A stretch of 64,000 bases of DNA, from positions 496,001 through 560,000 of the forward strand of contig NZ_PKRP01000001.1 of the NCBI RefSeq assembly GCF_002855515.1. Direction: 5' to 3'. Shown here piece by piece: positions 28,278 to 41,232 of this stretch. The notes beneath the pieces were generated by a model. That model saw nothing but the letters and a program-made list of their open reading frames with translations, did not search any database and was not told the DNA's origin. A program made the position numbers and the translations under genes. How positions within the stretch are numbered: position 1 is the stretch's first letter; each line of letters opens with the position of its first letter. This stretch comes from Rhizobium sp. TH135 (GTDB lineage Bacteria; Pseudomonadota; Alphaproteobacteria; Rhizobiales; Rhizobiaceae).

Positions 28278-31200
28278 ATGGCGATCAAGGCAAGCATCTA
28301 TCATCTCACCCACTACAAGTATGACAACCCGGTCCAGCTCGGACCGCAGATCATCCGGCTGAAGCCTGCCGCCCATTCCCGCACCAAGGTTCTCTCCCAT
28401 TCGCTGAAGGTCACGCCCGAGAACCACTTCGTCAATCTGCAGCAGGACCCCTACGGCAACTACCTGGCCCGCTTCGTCTTCCCGGACCCGGTGACAGAAT
28501 TCAAGATCGAGGTCGACCTCGTCGCCGACATGACGGTCTACAATCCCTTCGACTTCTTCACCGAGGAAGTCGCGGTCAAATGGCCCTTCGACTATCCGGA
28601 AGATCTGCGCGACGACCTCAAGATCTACATGACGCCGGAACCCTCGTCCCCGGCACTCGATGCCTTCATGGGAACCGTCGATACGACGCCAGGCCAGGGC
28701 ACAGTCGACATGGTGGTGGGCCTGAACGCCCGCCTGCAGCACGACGTGGGCTACGTGATCCGCATGGAGCCGGGCGTCCAGACGCCAGAGGAGACGCTCA
28801 CCTCCGCGCGGGGCTCTTGCCGCGATTCGAGCTGGTTGCTCGTCCAGATTCTGCGCCGCCTTGGTTTTGCCGCCCGCTTCGTCTCCGGTTATCTTATTCA
28901 GCTCGCACCGGACCTGAAGGCGCTCGATGGCCCCTCCGGCACCGAAGTCGATTTCACCGACCTGCATGCCTGGACGGAAGTTTACATCCCCGGCGCCGGC
29001 TGGATCGGCCTTGACCCGACCTCGGGCCTCTTGACCGGCGAGAGCCACATACCGCTCGCCGCCACCCCCCACTACAAGAATGCCGCTCCAATCTCCGGCG
29101 GCTATGTCGGCCAGGCCAATACCGAATTCGCCTTCGACATGCAGGTGAAGCGCGTCGCCGAGCACCCGCGCATCACTAAGCCTTTCTCGGACGACAGCTG
29201 GGATGCCCTGAACGCCCTCGGACAGAAAGTCGATGCCGACCTGAAAGCCCATGACGTGCGGCTCACCATGGGCGGCGAACCGACCTTCGTGTCGATCGAC
29301 GACTTCCAGTCCGCCGAATGGAACACCGATGCCGTCGGCCCGACCAAACGCGATCTCGCCGACAAGCTCATCCGGCGCCTGCGCGAGCGCTTCGCCCCCG
29401 GCGGCTTCCTGCATTACGGCCAGGGCAAGTGGTATCCGGGCGAAAGCCTGCCGCGCTGGACCTTCTCGCTCTATTGGCGGAAAGACGGCAAGCCGATCTG
29501 GCACGATCCAGAGTTGATTGCCGCCGAACACAAGGACACCGGCGTCACCCACCAACAAGCCGAAGCGCTGATGGCCGGCATCGCGGCCGAGCTCGATATC
29601 GAAACCGACATGATCATCCCGGCCTTCGAGGATCCGGCCGAGTGGATCATCAAGGAAGGCAGCCTGCCGGAAAACGTCGACCCGTCGAATTCCAAGCTCG
29701 AAAGCGCGGAAGAGCGCGCCCGCATCGCCAAGGTCTTCGAACGTGGCCTGACGATCCCGACCGGCTACATTCTGCCGGTCCAGGCCTGGAACGCCAAGGC
29801 CGGCGGCCGGCGCTGGGTCAGCGAGAAATGGCGCACCCGCCGCGGCAAGATCTTCCTCATCCCCGGCGACAGCCCGATCGGTTTCCGCATGCCGCTCGGC
29901 ACCCTGCCTTACGTGCCGCCGTCGCAATATCCATATATCCACACCACCGATCCCTCGATCCCGCGCGCACCCCTGTCCGATTTTGGCCCGCAGGTCCGTG
30001 AGGGCCGCGCCATGCCCGAGGCCTCCCGCAAGAGCGGTGAAGCCCATCAGGATCGCAACGAGCAGAACATCACAGGCTCCGCCGGCGACATCAGGGGTGC
30101 CGTGCGCACAGCCATGAGCGTCGAGCCCCGCGACGGCCGCCTCTGCGTGTTCATGCCACCGGTCGAAGCCGTCGAGGACTATCTCGAACTGGTCGCTGCC
30201 GCAGAAACTGCCGCTCGTGGCCTTGGTCTGCCGGTCCATATCGAAGGCTACGCCCCGCCTCAGGACGAGCGCATCAATGTCATCCGCGTCGCCCCTGATC
30301 CGGGCGTCATCGAGGTCAACATCCACCCGGCCTCCGGCTGGGATGACTGCGTCGCGACGACGAACGCCATCTACGAGGAAGCGCGCCAGACCCGCCTCGG
30401 CGCCGACAAGTTCATGATCGACGGCCGCCACACCGGCACCGGCGGTGGCAATCACGTCGTGGTCGGTGGCGCCAATCCCGCCGACAGCCCCTTCCTGCGC
30501 CGTCCAGACCTGTTGAAGAGCCTGATCCTGCACTGGCAGCGTCATCCAGCGCTCTCCTACATGTTCTCCGGCATGTTCATTGGCCCGACCAGCCAGGCGC
30601 CGCGTTTCGACGAAGCCCGCCACGACAGTCTCTATGAGCTGGAAATCGCCATGGCCCAGGTGCCGATGCCGGCCAGTGGTGCGGCAGCCCCCCTACCCTG
30701 GCTCGTCGACCGCCTGTTCCGCAATCTCTTGATCGACGTCACCGGCAACACCCACCGCTCGGAAATCTGCATCGACAAGCTGTTTTCGCCGGACGGTCCG
30801 ACCGGCCGTCTCGGCCTTGTCGAGTTCCGCGGTTTCGAGATGCCGCCGAACGCCCGCATGTCGCTTGCCCAGCAATTGCTGGTCCGCGCACTGATTGCCC
30901 GCTTCTGGAAGAACCCGATCGGCGGCCGCTTCGTCCGCTGGGGCACGAGCCTGCACGACCGATTCATGCTGCCGCATTACCTCTGGCTCGACTTCCTCGA
31001 AGTGCTGGCGGATCTCCGCGAAAACGGCTTCGACTTCAAGCCGGAATGGTTTGCCGCCCAGCTCGAATTCCGCTTCCCCTTTGTCGGCGAAGTCACCTAC
31101 GAAGGATCGAAGCTGGAACTGCGCCAGGCGCTGGAACCCTGGCATGTCATGGGTGAAGAAGGGGCTATCGGCGGCACCGTCCGTTATGTGGACTCCTCCG

Positions 31201-31622
31201 TCGAGCGCCTGCAGGTCCAGCTGGAGACAGCCAATCCCGAGCGCTTCGTCGTGGCATGCAACGGACGCCAGGTGCCGCTGCGCAAGTCGGACGTGAATGG
31301 TGTCGCGGTGGGTGGCGTTCGCTACAAGGCGTGGCAGCCGGCATCGGGCCTGCATCCGGTCCTGCCCGTCAACACACCGCTAACATTCGATATCTATGAT
31401 ACATGGTCTTCCCGGTCGATCGGGGGCTGCGTTTATCATGTTGCCCATCCCGGCGGCCGGACCTACGACACTTTCCCTGTGAATGGGAATGAAGCGGAAG
31501 CCCGTCGGCTTGCACGTTTCGAGCCTTGGGGCCATACAGCCGGCTCCTATCCCCTATGGCCCGAAACCGTGTCGCCGGAATTCCCGCACACTTTGGACCT
31601 GAGACGACCGCAAGGTATCTGA
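28278..31622 (+). CDS. Transglutaminase-like/DUF2126 protein of an amidoligase-type operon
   Basis: A large 1114-residue protein. The first 290 residues are a bacterial transglutaminase-like domain: N-terminal beta domain, catalytic Cys near 181 ([11 protein letters not shown]), His near 229 (LHAWTEVY) and Asp near 244 (GLDPTSG). The remaining 800 residues are DUF2126, with long conserved stretches such as [15 protein letters not shown] and [10 protein letters not shown], and an ATP-binding/amidoligase-like role has been proposed for this region. It heads a tight three-gene operon with an ATP-grasp/alpha-E protein and a second transglutaminase. Comparative genomics has predicted such operons to make or modify peptides by amide-bond formation, but no product is known. 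It appears cytoplasmic. Confidence 0.9.
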   Translation: MAIKASIYHLTHYKYDNPVQLGPQIIRLKPAAHSRTKVLSHSLKVTPENHFVNLQQDPYGNYLARFVFPDPVTEFKIEVDLVADMTVYNPFDFFTEEVAVKWPFDYPEDLRDDLKIYMTPEPSSPALDAFMGTVDTTPGQGTVDMVVGLNARLQHDVGYVIRMEPGVQTPEETLTSARGSCRDSSWLLVQILRRLGFAARFVSGYLIQLAPDLKALDGPSGTEVDFTDLHAWTEVYIPGAGWIGLDPTSGLLTGESHIPLAATPHYKNAAPISGGYVGQANTEFAFDMQVKRVAEHPRITKPFSDDSWDALNALGQKVDADLKAHDVRLTMGGEPTFVSIDDFQSAEWNTDAVGPTKRDLADKLIRRLRERFAPGGFLHYGQGKWYPGESLPRWTFSLYWRKDGKPIWHDPELIAAEHKDTGVTHQQAEALMAGIAAELDIETDMIIPAFEDPAEWIIKEGSLPENVDPSNSKLESAEERARIAKVFERGLTIPTGYILPVQAWNAKAGGRRWVSEKWRTRRGKIFLIPGDSPIGFRMPLGTLPYVPPSQYPYIHTTDPSIPRAPLSDFGPQVREGRAMPEASRKSGEAHQDRNEQNITGSAGDIRGAVRTAMSVEPRDGRLCVFMPPVEAVEDYLELVAAAETAARGLGLPVHIEGYAPPQDERINVIRVAPDPGVIEVNIHPASGWDDCVATTNAIYEEARQTRLGADKFMIDGRHTGTGGGNHVVVGGANPADSPFLRRPDLLKSLILHWQRHPALSYMFSGMFIGPTSQAPRFDEARHDSLYELEIAMAQVPMPASGAAAPLPWLVDRLFRNLLIDVTGNTHRSEICIDKLFSPDGPTGRLGLVEFRGFEMPPNARMSLAQQLLVRALIARFWKNPIGGRFVRWGTSLHDRFMLPHYLWLDFLEVLADLRENGFDFKPEWFAAQLEFRFPFVGEVTYEGSKLELRQALEPWHVMGEEGAIGGTVRYVDSSVERLQVQLETANPERFVVACNGRQVPLRKSDVNGVAVGGVRYKAWQPASGLHPVLPVNTPLTFDIYDTWSSRSIGGCVYHVAHPGGRTYDTFPVNGNEAEARRLARFEPWGHTAGSYPLWPETVSPEFPHTLDLRRPQGI

Positions 31623-31626
31623 TCTG

Positions 31627-34041
31627 ATGGCACAGAAGACGGCAGCGGAGCTATCCCCGCCAGAAGCGCCGATGAGCGAGGCCCGCACGGCCGGCTATCG
31701 CGCGCTGGCGGGCGCCGCCGACGAGATGCTCGACAACAAGGGCAATGTCCGCCCCGTCTGGCAGGCCCTGGTCTCGGCCATCGACACGATGCCGGAGAAC
31801 GAGCTGCACGAGCGTTTCGCGAGGGCCGACCGTTATCTGCGCGATGCCGGCGTCTTCTACCGGGCTTACGGTTCCGGCGGATCGAGCGAGCGGGCCTGGC
31901 CCTTCTCGCATATCCCGGTGATGATCTCCGAAGCCGAATGGCAGGTGCTCGCCGACGGACTGGTCCAGCGCGCCGACCTGCTAGAGGCCGTCGTTGCCGA
32001 CATCTACTCTGAAAACAAGTTGGTGCAGGAAGGTTTCTTGCCGCCACAGCTGATCGCCTCCAATCCCGAGTTCCTGCGCCCTTTGGTTGGGATCAAGCCC
32101 GCCGGCGGCAACTACCTGCATTTCTGTTCGTTCGAAATCGGCCGTGGCCCTGATGGCAACTGGTGGGTTCTGGCCGACCGCACGCAAGCGCCCTCTGGCG
32201 CCGGCTTTGCGCTGGAAAACCGCGTCGCGACCGCACGTGCCTTCTCCGACATCTATGCCGAGACGCATGTTCATCGGCTCGCCTCCTTCTTCGGTGCCTT
32301 CCGCAAGGCACTGCAGGCGAGCACCCGCAGCAGCGATGAGCGCATCGCTGTCTTGTCGCCCGGCCCCGCCAACGAGACCTATTTCGAACACGCCTATATC
32401 GCCCGCTATCTCGGCATCATGTTGCTCGAAGGTGAGGATCTCACCATCGTCAACGGCAAGGTCATGGTCCGCACGGTCGCTGGCCTGAAGCCCGTGAGCG
32501 TCCTCTGGCGCCGCCTGGATGCAGCCTTCGCGGACCCGCTGGAACTCGACCAGAACTCCTATATCGGCACGCCCGGCATGGTGCAGGCGCTGCGTAACGG
32601 TGCGGTCACCTTCGTCAATGCGCTCGGCTCGGGCATCCTGGAAACTCGCGCGCTTCTCGCCTTCATGCCCACACTCTCGCGTCACCTGCTGGGCGAGGAA
32701 CTGAAGCTGCCCTCGATCGCCACCTGGTGGTGCGGCCAGAAGGCCGAGCGTGAGCATGTGGCAAACCATCTCGACCGCATGGTCATCGGCTCCGCATTCT
32801 CACGCCTGCCCTTCTTCGACGATGGTGGGCGCTCGGTCATGGGCTCTCGCTACAAGGACCCGCAGGGCCGGACCACCGCCGAATGGCTGGAAACGGAAGC
32901 CGGAAATCTGGTTGGCCAGGAAGTCGTCACCCTGTCGACGACACCGGCGATCGTGGACGGCAAGCTGACGCCACGCCCGATGTCGTTGCGCGTCTTCGCC
33001 GCCCGCACGAAGAACGGTTGGCAGATCATGCCGGGCGGCTTCGCCCGCATCGGCAGCGGCTCCGACGTCTCCGCGATCGCCATGCAGGCAGGCGGCAGCG
33101 CCGCCGATGTCTGGATCGTCTCCGACAAGCCGGTCGACCGCACCTCGCTGCTGCCCGCCGAGGAGACCTTCACCCGTAACATGCCCGGCAGCCTGCCGAG
33201 CCGCGCCGCCGACAATCTCTTCTGGCTGGGTCGTTACATCGAGCGCGCCGAAGGCGTGTTGCGCATCCTGCGCGCATGGCATGCCCGCTATGCCGAAAGC
33301 GCCAATCCGGACCAGCCGCTGCTCGCCTTTGTCAGCGAATACCTCTCCGACATCGACGTCGATACGAAATCCGGCGTGCCGGAAAGCCTGCTCCGCAACA
33401 TCGACAGCGCCGTCTATTCGGCCAGCAACATTCGCGATCGCTTCTCACCCGACGGCTGGCTGGCGCTGAACGACCTGTCGAAAACCGCCAAGCGCTTCCA
33501 CGAGAAGGTCAAGCCCGGCGACGACGCAGCGCATGCCATGACCATCCTGTTGCGCAAGCTCGCGGGCTTTGCCGGTCTCGTGCATGAAAACATGTATCGC
33601 TTCACCGGCTGGCGCTTCCTCACCATTGGTCGCTTGCTGGAACGTGGCCTGCACATGACCCGCCTGCTCGGCCACATGACCGGCCCCGACGCCCCCGACG
33701 GCGCGCTCGACATGCTTCTGGAGATTGGCGACAACGTCATGACCCACCGCAGGCGCTACAACGTCTCGACGGCGCGTCTGACGGTCACCGACCTGCTCGC
33801 CCTCGATCCGCTCAATCCGCGCTCGATCCTCTTCCAGCTCAACGAGATCCGGATCGAAGTCGAGCAACTGCCGAACGCCATGGTCAACGGCCAGATGTCC
33901 AGCCTCTTCCGCGAGGCCATGCGCCTGCATTCGGGCCTGGCCGTGATGACGCCGGAAACCATGTCGGCCGAGGTCTACACCAATCTGGAACGGGAACTGG
34001 AGAAACTCTCCGACATCCTCGCCCAGTCCTATCTGAGCTGA
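31627..34041 (+). CDS. Circularly permuted ATP-grasp protein fused to an alpha-E domain
   Basis: An 804-residue fusion. About residues 1-520 form the circularly permuted type 2 ATP-grasp (DUF404/DUF407) domain, with SPGPANETYFEHAYIARYLG, EGEDLTIVNGKVMVRTVAGLKPV and YIGTPGMVQALRNG as visible blocks. From about residue 522 (PSRAADNLFWLGRYIERAE) to the end is the helical alpha-E (DUF403) domain. In many bacteria these two are separate genes; here they are one polypeptide. It lies 4 bp after the DUF2126 gene and 4 bp before a transglutaminase gene, so the three are cotranscribed. The ATP-grasp part should form an amide bond between a carboxylate and an amine. The substrate is unknown. Confidence 0.92.
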   Translation: MAQKTAAELSPPEAPMSEARTAGYRALAGAADEMLDNKGNVRPVWQALVSAIDTMPENELHERFARADRYLRDAGVFYRAYGSGGSSERAWPFSHIPVMISEAEWQVLADGLVQRADLLEAVVADIYSENKLVQEGFLPPQLIASNPEFLRPLVGIKPAGGNYLHFCSFEIGRGPDGNWWVLADRTQAPSGAGFALENRVATARAFSDIYAETHVHRLASFFGAFRKALQASTRSSDERIAVLSPGPANETYFEHAYIARYLGIMLLEGEDLTIVNGKVMVRTVAGLKPVSVLWRRLDAAFADPLELDQNSYIGTPGMVQALRNGAVTFVNALGSGILETRALLAFMPTLSRHLLGEELKLPSIATWWCGQKAEREHVANHLDRMVIGSAFSRLPFFDDGGRSVMGSRYKDPQGRTTAEWLETEAGNLVGQEVVTLSTTPAIVDGKLTPRPMSLRVFAARTKNGWQIMPGGFARIGSGSDVSAIAMQAGGSAADVWIVSDKPVDRTSLLPAEETFTRNMPGSLPSRAADNLFWLGRYIERAEGVLRILRAWHARYAESANPDQPLLAFVSEYLSDIDVDTKSGVPESLLRNIDSAVYSASNIRDRFSPDGWLALNDLSKTAKRFHEKVKPGDDAAHAMTILLRKLAGFAGLVHENMYRFTGWRFLTIGRLLERGLHMTRLLGHMTGPDAPDGALDMLLEIGDNVMTHRRRYNVSTARLTVTDLLALDPLNPRSILFQLNEIRIEVEQLPNAMVNGQMSSLFREAMRLHSGLAVMTPETMSAEVYTNLERELEKLSDILAQSYLS

Positions 34042-34045
34042 CGCC

Positions 34046-34927
34046 ATGCTCTACGACCTCTCGCTTCATATCGGCTATCGTTACGAAGTCCCGGCATCTG
34101 GTGCGCATCATATGCTGCGCCTTCTGCCGCTCTCCCTGCCCGATCGCCAGCGCCTCGTCGCCGGTGCCATCACCGTGTCGCCGGAGCCGGACGAGATTTC
34201 GACCTTCAGCGATTTCTTCCACCATCCCGCAAGCCATGCGATCCTCCGCGGCCCCCACGAGAAACTCGATATCCGCATGCAGGCCCGCGTCATGGTGCAG
34301 GCCCAGCCGATGACCGCCGACTTCTCGCCCCTGCTCGACCGCCTGCCGCAGGAGATCGGCGAAACCTGGTCACTGGACGCCGAGTCACCGCATCATTTCC
34401 TCGGCACCAGTCCACGCCTGCCCAGCGACAAGGAAATTGCCGCCTATGTGCGCAGCATGCTGAAGCCGAGCATGACCGTGCGCCAGATCGCCGAGACGCT
34501 CTGCAGCCGCATCCACAAGGACTTCAAATACGACGCCAAGGCGACCACCGTGGATTCGACGCCGGCAGAAGCCTTTGCCAAGAAGCGCGGCGTTTGCCAG
34601 GACTTCAGCCATGTGATGATCGTCGCCTTGCGAAGCCTCGGCATTCCTGCGGGCTATGTCAGCGGCTTCCTGCGCACCATCCCGCCGCCGGGCAGGGAAC
34701 GCCTGGAAGGCGCAGATGCCATGCATGCCTGGGTCCGGGTCTGGTGCGGCAAGCTGAGCGGCTGGCTGGAACTTGACCCGACCAACGACATCGCCGCCGG
34801 CACCGACCATATCGTCGTCGGCTATGGCCGTGACTATGCAGATGTGGCCCCTGTGATCGGTGTCCTGAAGAGTTACGGCAGTCATCAGACAGCACAAGCG
34901 GTCGATGTCATCCCGGTCAAGCAGTAG
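34046..34927 (+). CDS. Transglutaminase-like cysteine protease/amidase (third gene of the operon)
   Basis: A 293-residue protein with an N-terminal beta domain (YDLSLHIGYRYEVPASGAHHMLRLLPL) and a transglutaminase core: Cys near 182 (KRGVCQDFSHVMI), His near 225 (AMHAWVRVW) and Asp near 243 (LELDPTND). The triad is complete, so hydrolysis or transfer at an amide bond is expected. It has no signal peptide. It follows the ATP-grasp/alpha-E gene after four bases. In related operons this protein is thought to hydrolyse or transfer the peptide linkage made by the amidoligase components. The two transglutaminases of this operon may act on different sides of the product. Confidence 0.92.
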   Translation: MLYDLSLHIGYRYEVPASGAHHMLRLLPLSLPDRQRLVAGAITVSPEPDEISTFSDFFHHPASHAILRGPHEKLDIRMQARVMVQAQPMTADFSPLLDRLPQEIGETWSLDAESPHHFLGTSPRLPSDKEIAAYVRSMLKPSMTVRQIAETLCSRIHKDFKYDAKATTVDSTPAEAFAKKRGVCQDFSHVMIVALRSLGIPAGYVSGFLRTIPPPGRERLEGADAMHAWVRVWCGKLSGWLELDPTNDIAAGTDHIVVGYGRDYADVAPVIGVLKSYGSHQTAQAVDVIPVKQ

Positions 34928-35010
34928 ATCCGGTTTCCATCGAATTTTAGCGACCACATTAAACGGATCGCAATACGCTTGATCTACAACCGTCCAAACG
35001 CTGCTTTTGG

Positions 35011-36285
35011 ATGGACATGATGACTACGCCTCACAGCCCCAAGAAATCTTTGATTTCCCGCCTCTGGCACGACCGCGCCGGCAACTTCGGCGTGATTACA
35101 GCAATCATCCTGCCGGTGGCCGCAGCCACAGCCGGTGTCGCGCTCGACTTCAATCAGATGGTTCAGGTCCGGCTTGCTCTGCAGGATTCGGCCGACTCTG
35201 CGGTTCTTTCGGCGGCCAATGCTCTCGCGAAGAACAACAGCATGTCGGACGAAGAAGTCCTCGACTTCGCCCGCAAGTTCATGAAAGCGCAGTTCAACAA
35301 CGCCGTCCCCCAGGCGGGAAATGACGAAGCCGATGTTCCAGCAGAGGAAGATCCGCTGGCTGGCGCGGTCGGCAACGTCGAGCGAGAACTAGGCGTGACC
35401 GGCAAAACTGTCGAAGTGACGCTGACGACGGAATACACGATGCCGACAAACGGCATGACCTCGCTCTTGGGCTGGAAGGAAGCGACCGTCTCCGTGACCG
35501 CGACTGCCCAGTCCACGCCAGAGAGCAAGGCCGCACTATCGATGTACCTGGTCCTCGATCGCTCGGGCTCGATGGCCTTCACAACGGATTCGGTCGACAC
35601 GGCCGTCTCAAGTTGTGTGAACTACAGCGCCGCCAACTGGGCCTACAAGGACGTACTGCCCGGCAGGAACAACTACATCAATCCGTCCAACCCCTGCTAT
35701 GTCAAGAAAATGGCAGCGTTGAAGGCGGCATCCGCAACCTTGTTGCAGCAGCTCGTAACCGCTGATCCAAAGAGCGAGCGCTCGCGCGTCGGGGCTGTCT
35801 CCTACAATGACAGCACTCAGGCGGCATCAGGCATGGCCTGGGGGGTATCGACGGCGAGCACCTACATCAGCGCACTTCCGACCGTACCCACCGGCGGCAC
35901 AGATGCCTCTGGCGGAATGAAGGCGGCCTTCGACGCGCTGAAGTCTTCCGTGGCGACTGAAAAGACTGCTCATGCAGCCAAGGGCAACACCGGGTTCGAG
36001 CGCTACATCGTGCTGATGACAGACGGCGAAATGACTGGCAACAGCTCAAACTGGAACTCGACCATCGACAATCTGGTGCGCACACGGTGCACCGAAGCCA
36101 AGAATGACGGCATCAAGATTTTCACCGTTGCCTTCATGGCGCCGACAAGGGGTAAATCGCTTCTTTCGGCATGCGCCTCGTCTCTGAGCAATTATTACGA
36201 ACCTCAGACCATGAGCGATCTCGTCAAGGCCTTCGAGGATATCGGTAAGGCTGCCGCCAAGGCCTCGACGCTCCTGACCAACTGA
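35011..36285 (+). CDS. TadG-like pilus-assembly protein with von Willebrand A domain
   Basis: A 424-residue protein with an N-terminal Tad-like membrane segment (DRAGNFGVITAIILPVAAAT) followed by a pseudopilin-like helix (VQVRLALQDSADSAVLSAANALA), and a vWA domain from about residue 175. The metal-ion motif DRSGSM and a later LMTDGEMTG are intact, so a metal-dependent adhesion site is plausible. TadG proteins assist Flp pilus assembly or anchoring, but no tad/cpa genes are in this window, so it is an orphan copy and may have another surface role. The first ATG (35011) was kept; ATG 35017 or 35020 are alternatives, as no strong ribosome-binding site distinguishes them. Confidence 0.87.
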   Translation: MDMMTTPHSPKKSLISRLWHDRAGNFGVITAIILPVAAATAGVALDFNQMVQVRLALQDSADSAVLSAANALAKNNSMSDEEVLDFARKFMKAQFNNAVPQAGNDEADVPAEEDPLAGAVGNVERELGVTGKTVEVTLTTEYTMPTNGMTSLLGWKEATVSVTATAQSTPESKAALSMYLVLDRSGSMAFTTDSVDTAVSSCVNYSAANWAYKDVLPGRNNYINPSNPCYVKKMAALKAASATLLQQLVTADPKSERSRVGAVSYNDSTQAASGMAWGVSTASTYISALPTVPTGGTDASGGMKAAFDALKSSVATEKTAHAAKGNTGFERYIVLMTDGEMTGNSSNWNSTIDNLVRTRCTEAKNDGIKIFTVAFMAPTRGKSLLSACASSLSNYYEPQTMSDLVKAFEDIGKAAAKASTLLTN

Positions 36286-36288
36286 AAC

Positions 36289-36306
36289 ATCCAAAACGTT
36301 TTGGAT
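36289..36306. repeat. 18-bp perfect palindrome after the tadG-like gene
   Basis: ATCCAAAACGTTTTGGAT lies four bases past the stop codon. It can form a hairpin or bind a dimeric protein. A separate, more GC-rich terminator hairpin follows it. Confidence 0.7.
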
Positions 36307-36320
36307 TTTCCACGCAATTT

Positions 36321-36356
36321 GACCGCAGCCTCCCTGGCTGCGGTCTTATCGTTTCT
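36321..36356 (+). terminator. Terminator after the tadG-like gene
   Basis: A 10-bp perfect stem (36321-36330 with 36336-36345), 5-base loop, then TTATCGTTTCT. No clear promoter or RNA was recognised between here and glgP at 36544. Confidence 0.85.
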
Positions 36357-36543
36357 GCTCATGTCAAGATAAGATAGTCAGAACAGACACTTATTTCCGC
36401 CTCCCGGACTGGGAACAATTTTCCGCACGCCGCGTCCCGCCTGTTGCAACTGTCTCATTTCGATGCGTAAACTGGCATTCACGGAAGCGGCACCGTCATC
36501 GCATCGGCGCCGCCCGGAGACACGAACAACGCCAGGCGGACCG

Positions 36544-39005
36544 ATGATCAAGACTCCCCACAAAGTCGACCTTCCCCTTCCCAAGCGCGGTGTTTCCGAT
36601 CCGGACGCCCTGGCCGCCGAGATCATGGACAAGCTGACCTACAGCATCGGCAAGGATGCCAAGGTCGCGACCCCGCATGACTGGTTGACGGCGACCATCC
36701 TCGTGGTCCGCGACCGCATCATCGACACATGGATGGAATCCACCCGCACCACCTACATGAACAACGGCAAGCGGGTTTATTACCTATCGCTCGAGTTCCT
36801 GATCGGTCGATTGCTGCGCGACGCCATGTCGAACCTCGGCCTGATCGACGACATCCGCGAGGCGCTGTCCTCTCTGTCAGTCGAATTCGACGTGATCGCT
36901 GGCCTGGAGCCGGACGCAGCGCTGGGCAATGGTGGCCTTGGCCGTCTCGCCGCCTGCTTCATGGAGAGTATGGCGACCGTTAACATCCCGGCCTATGGCT
37001 ACGGCATCCGCTATGTGCACGGCCTCTTCCGCCAGCAGATGGCAGACGGCTGGCAGGTCGAATTGCCGGAAAGCTGGCTTGCCCACGGCAACCCCTGGGA
37101 ATTCGAACGCCGCGAAAGCTCCTATGAAGTCGGCTACGGCGGCACTGTCGAAACCGTCGACGGCCCGGACGGCGAACCACGTTATGTCTGGAAACAGGGC
37201 GAGCGCGTCATCGCCACCGCCTATGACACCCCGGCTGTCGGTTGGCGTGGTGAGCGCGTCAATACGCTGCGCCTCTGGTCAGCCCAGCCGATCGACCCGA
37301 TCCTGCTCGACGCTTTCAACGCCGGTGATCACATCGGCGCGCTCCGCGAGAGCAACAAAGCCGAATCGCTGACCCGCGTCCTCTATCCGGCCGATGCAAC
37401 GCCGGCCGGCCAGGAACTTCGTCTGCGCCAGGAATTCTTCTTCTGTTCGGCATCCCTGCAGGACATCGTCCGCCGCCACCTGCAGCAGGGCAACACGCTC
37501 GCACAAATGCCGGAAAAGGTCGCGATCCAGCTGAACGACACCCACCCGGCTGTCTCGGTCGTCGAGCTCATGCGCCTTCTGGTCGACGTGCACGGCGTCG
37601 CCTTCGACGAGGCATGGGAGATCTCTTCCAAGACCTTCTCCTACACCAACCACACCCTGCTTCCCGAAGCGCTGGAAAGCTGGCCCGTGCCGCTCTTCGA
37701 ACGCCTCCTGCCGCGCCACATGCAGCTCGTTTACGCGATCAATGCCAAGGTCCTGCTTGATGCCCGCAAGAAGCGCGGCTTCAACGACCATGAAATCCGC
37801 CAGATCTCGCTGATCGACGAAAGCGGCGACCGGCGCGTGCGCATGGGCAACCTTGCCTTCATGGGCTCCCACTCGATCAACGGCGTCTCTGCACTGCACA
37901 CCGAGCTGATGAAGGAAACGGTCTTCTCCGATCTCCACAAGCTCTACCCGACGCGCATCAACAACAAGACCAACGGCATCACCCCGCGCCGTTGGCTGAT
38001 GCAGTGCAATCCGGATCTCACCAACCTGATCAAGGAAGCGATCGGCCCGGAATTCCTCGACGACGCTACGAAGCTCAAGAACCTCGACGCATTTGCCGAC
38101 GACGCGGCCTTCCAGCAGAAATTCGCGGCGGTGAAGTTCGGCAACAAGCAGAAGCTCGCGAGCCTCGTCGCCAGCCGCATGGGCATCAAGCTCGATCCGC
38201 ATGCGATGTTCGACATCCAGATCAAGCGCATCCATGAATACAAGCGCCAGCTTCTGAACATCATCGAAACTGTCGCCCTCTTCGACCAGATCCGCTCCCA
38301 TCCCGAACGCGACTGGGTGCCGCGCGTCAAGCTCTTCGCCGGCAAGGCAGCGCCGAGCTACCACAACGCCAAGCTGATCATCAAACTGGCCAATGACGTC
38401 GCCCGCGTCGTCAATACGGATCCCTCTGTCCGTGGCCTGCTGAAGGTCGTCTTCATCCCGAACTACAATGTCTCGCTGGCCGAAGTGATGGTGCCGGCGG
38501 CCGACCTCTCCGAACAGATTTCGACCGCAGGCATGGAAGCCTCCGGAACCGGAAACATGAAGTTCGCGTTGAACGGTGCACTAACCATTGGAACGCTTGA
38601 TGGCGCCAATGTCGAAATGCGCGATCATGTGGGCGAGGAGAACATTGTGATTTTTGGAATGACCGCAGACGAGGTCGGACGCGTGCGAGCGGATGGACAT
38701 AATCCCCGCGCCGCAATCGACGCCTCGCGCGAACTGCAGCAGGCCCTGTCGTCGATCGCATCTGGCGTCTTCTCGCCAGATGATCGCGACCGCTATGCCG
38801 ATCTGATGCAGGGCATCTACCAGCATGACTGGTTCATGGTCGCCGCCGATTTTGACGCCTATGCCAAGGCGCAGCGTCAGGTGGATGACATCTGGACCGA
38901 CACTTCGGCCTGGTATTCCAAGACCATCCGCAACACGGCCCGCATGGGCTGGTTCTCGTCGGACCGCACGATCCGGCAGTACAACGCGGACATCTGGAGA
39001 GCTTG

Positions 39006-39006
<1 letters not shown>
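36544..39006 (+). CDS. glgP: Glycogen phosphorylase
   Basis: An 820-residue PLP-dependent phosphorylase that releases glucose 1-phosphate from the ends of glycogen chains. It has the family core with GNGGLGRLAACFMESMAT near residue 125 and the PLP-lysine motif EASGTGNMKFALNGALT near the C-terminal part. Starting at 36544 (MIKTPHK) gives the usual length; a start 27 codons upstream is possible but has no better signal. It is the first gene of glgP-B-C-A-pgm, and its TGA overlaps the glgB ATG. Having the degrading enzyme at the head of the synthetic operon is typical of this family, so glycogen turnover and storage are co-expressed. Confidence 0.97.
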
Positions 39007-41219
<2,213 letters not shown>

Positions 41220-41232
41220 GGGGAGGAATTAC

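Noticed and set aside
28206..30623. An 805-codon open frame on the minus strand opposite the DUF2126 gene
   Set aside because: It is the mirror of a strongly conserved + strand gene in high-G+C DNA, has no recognisable domain, and lacks a ribosome-binding site. The same holds for the long frames opposite gltB, glgP and soxA.
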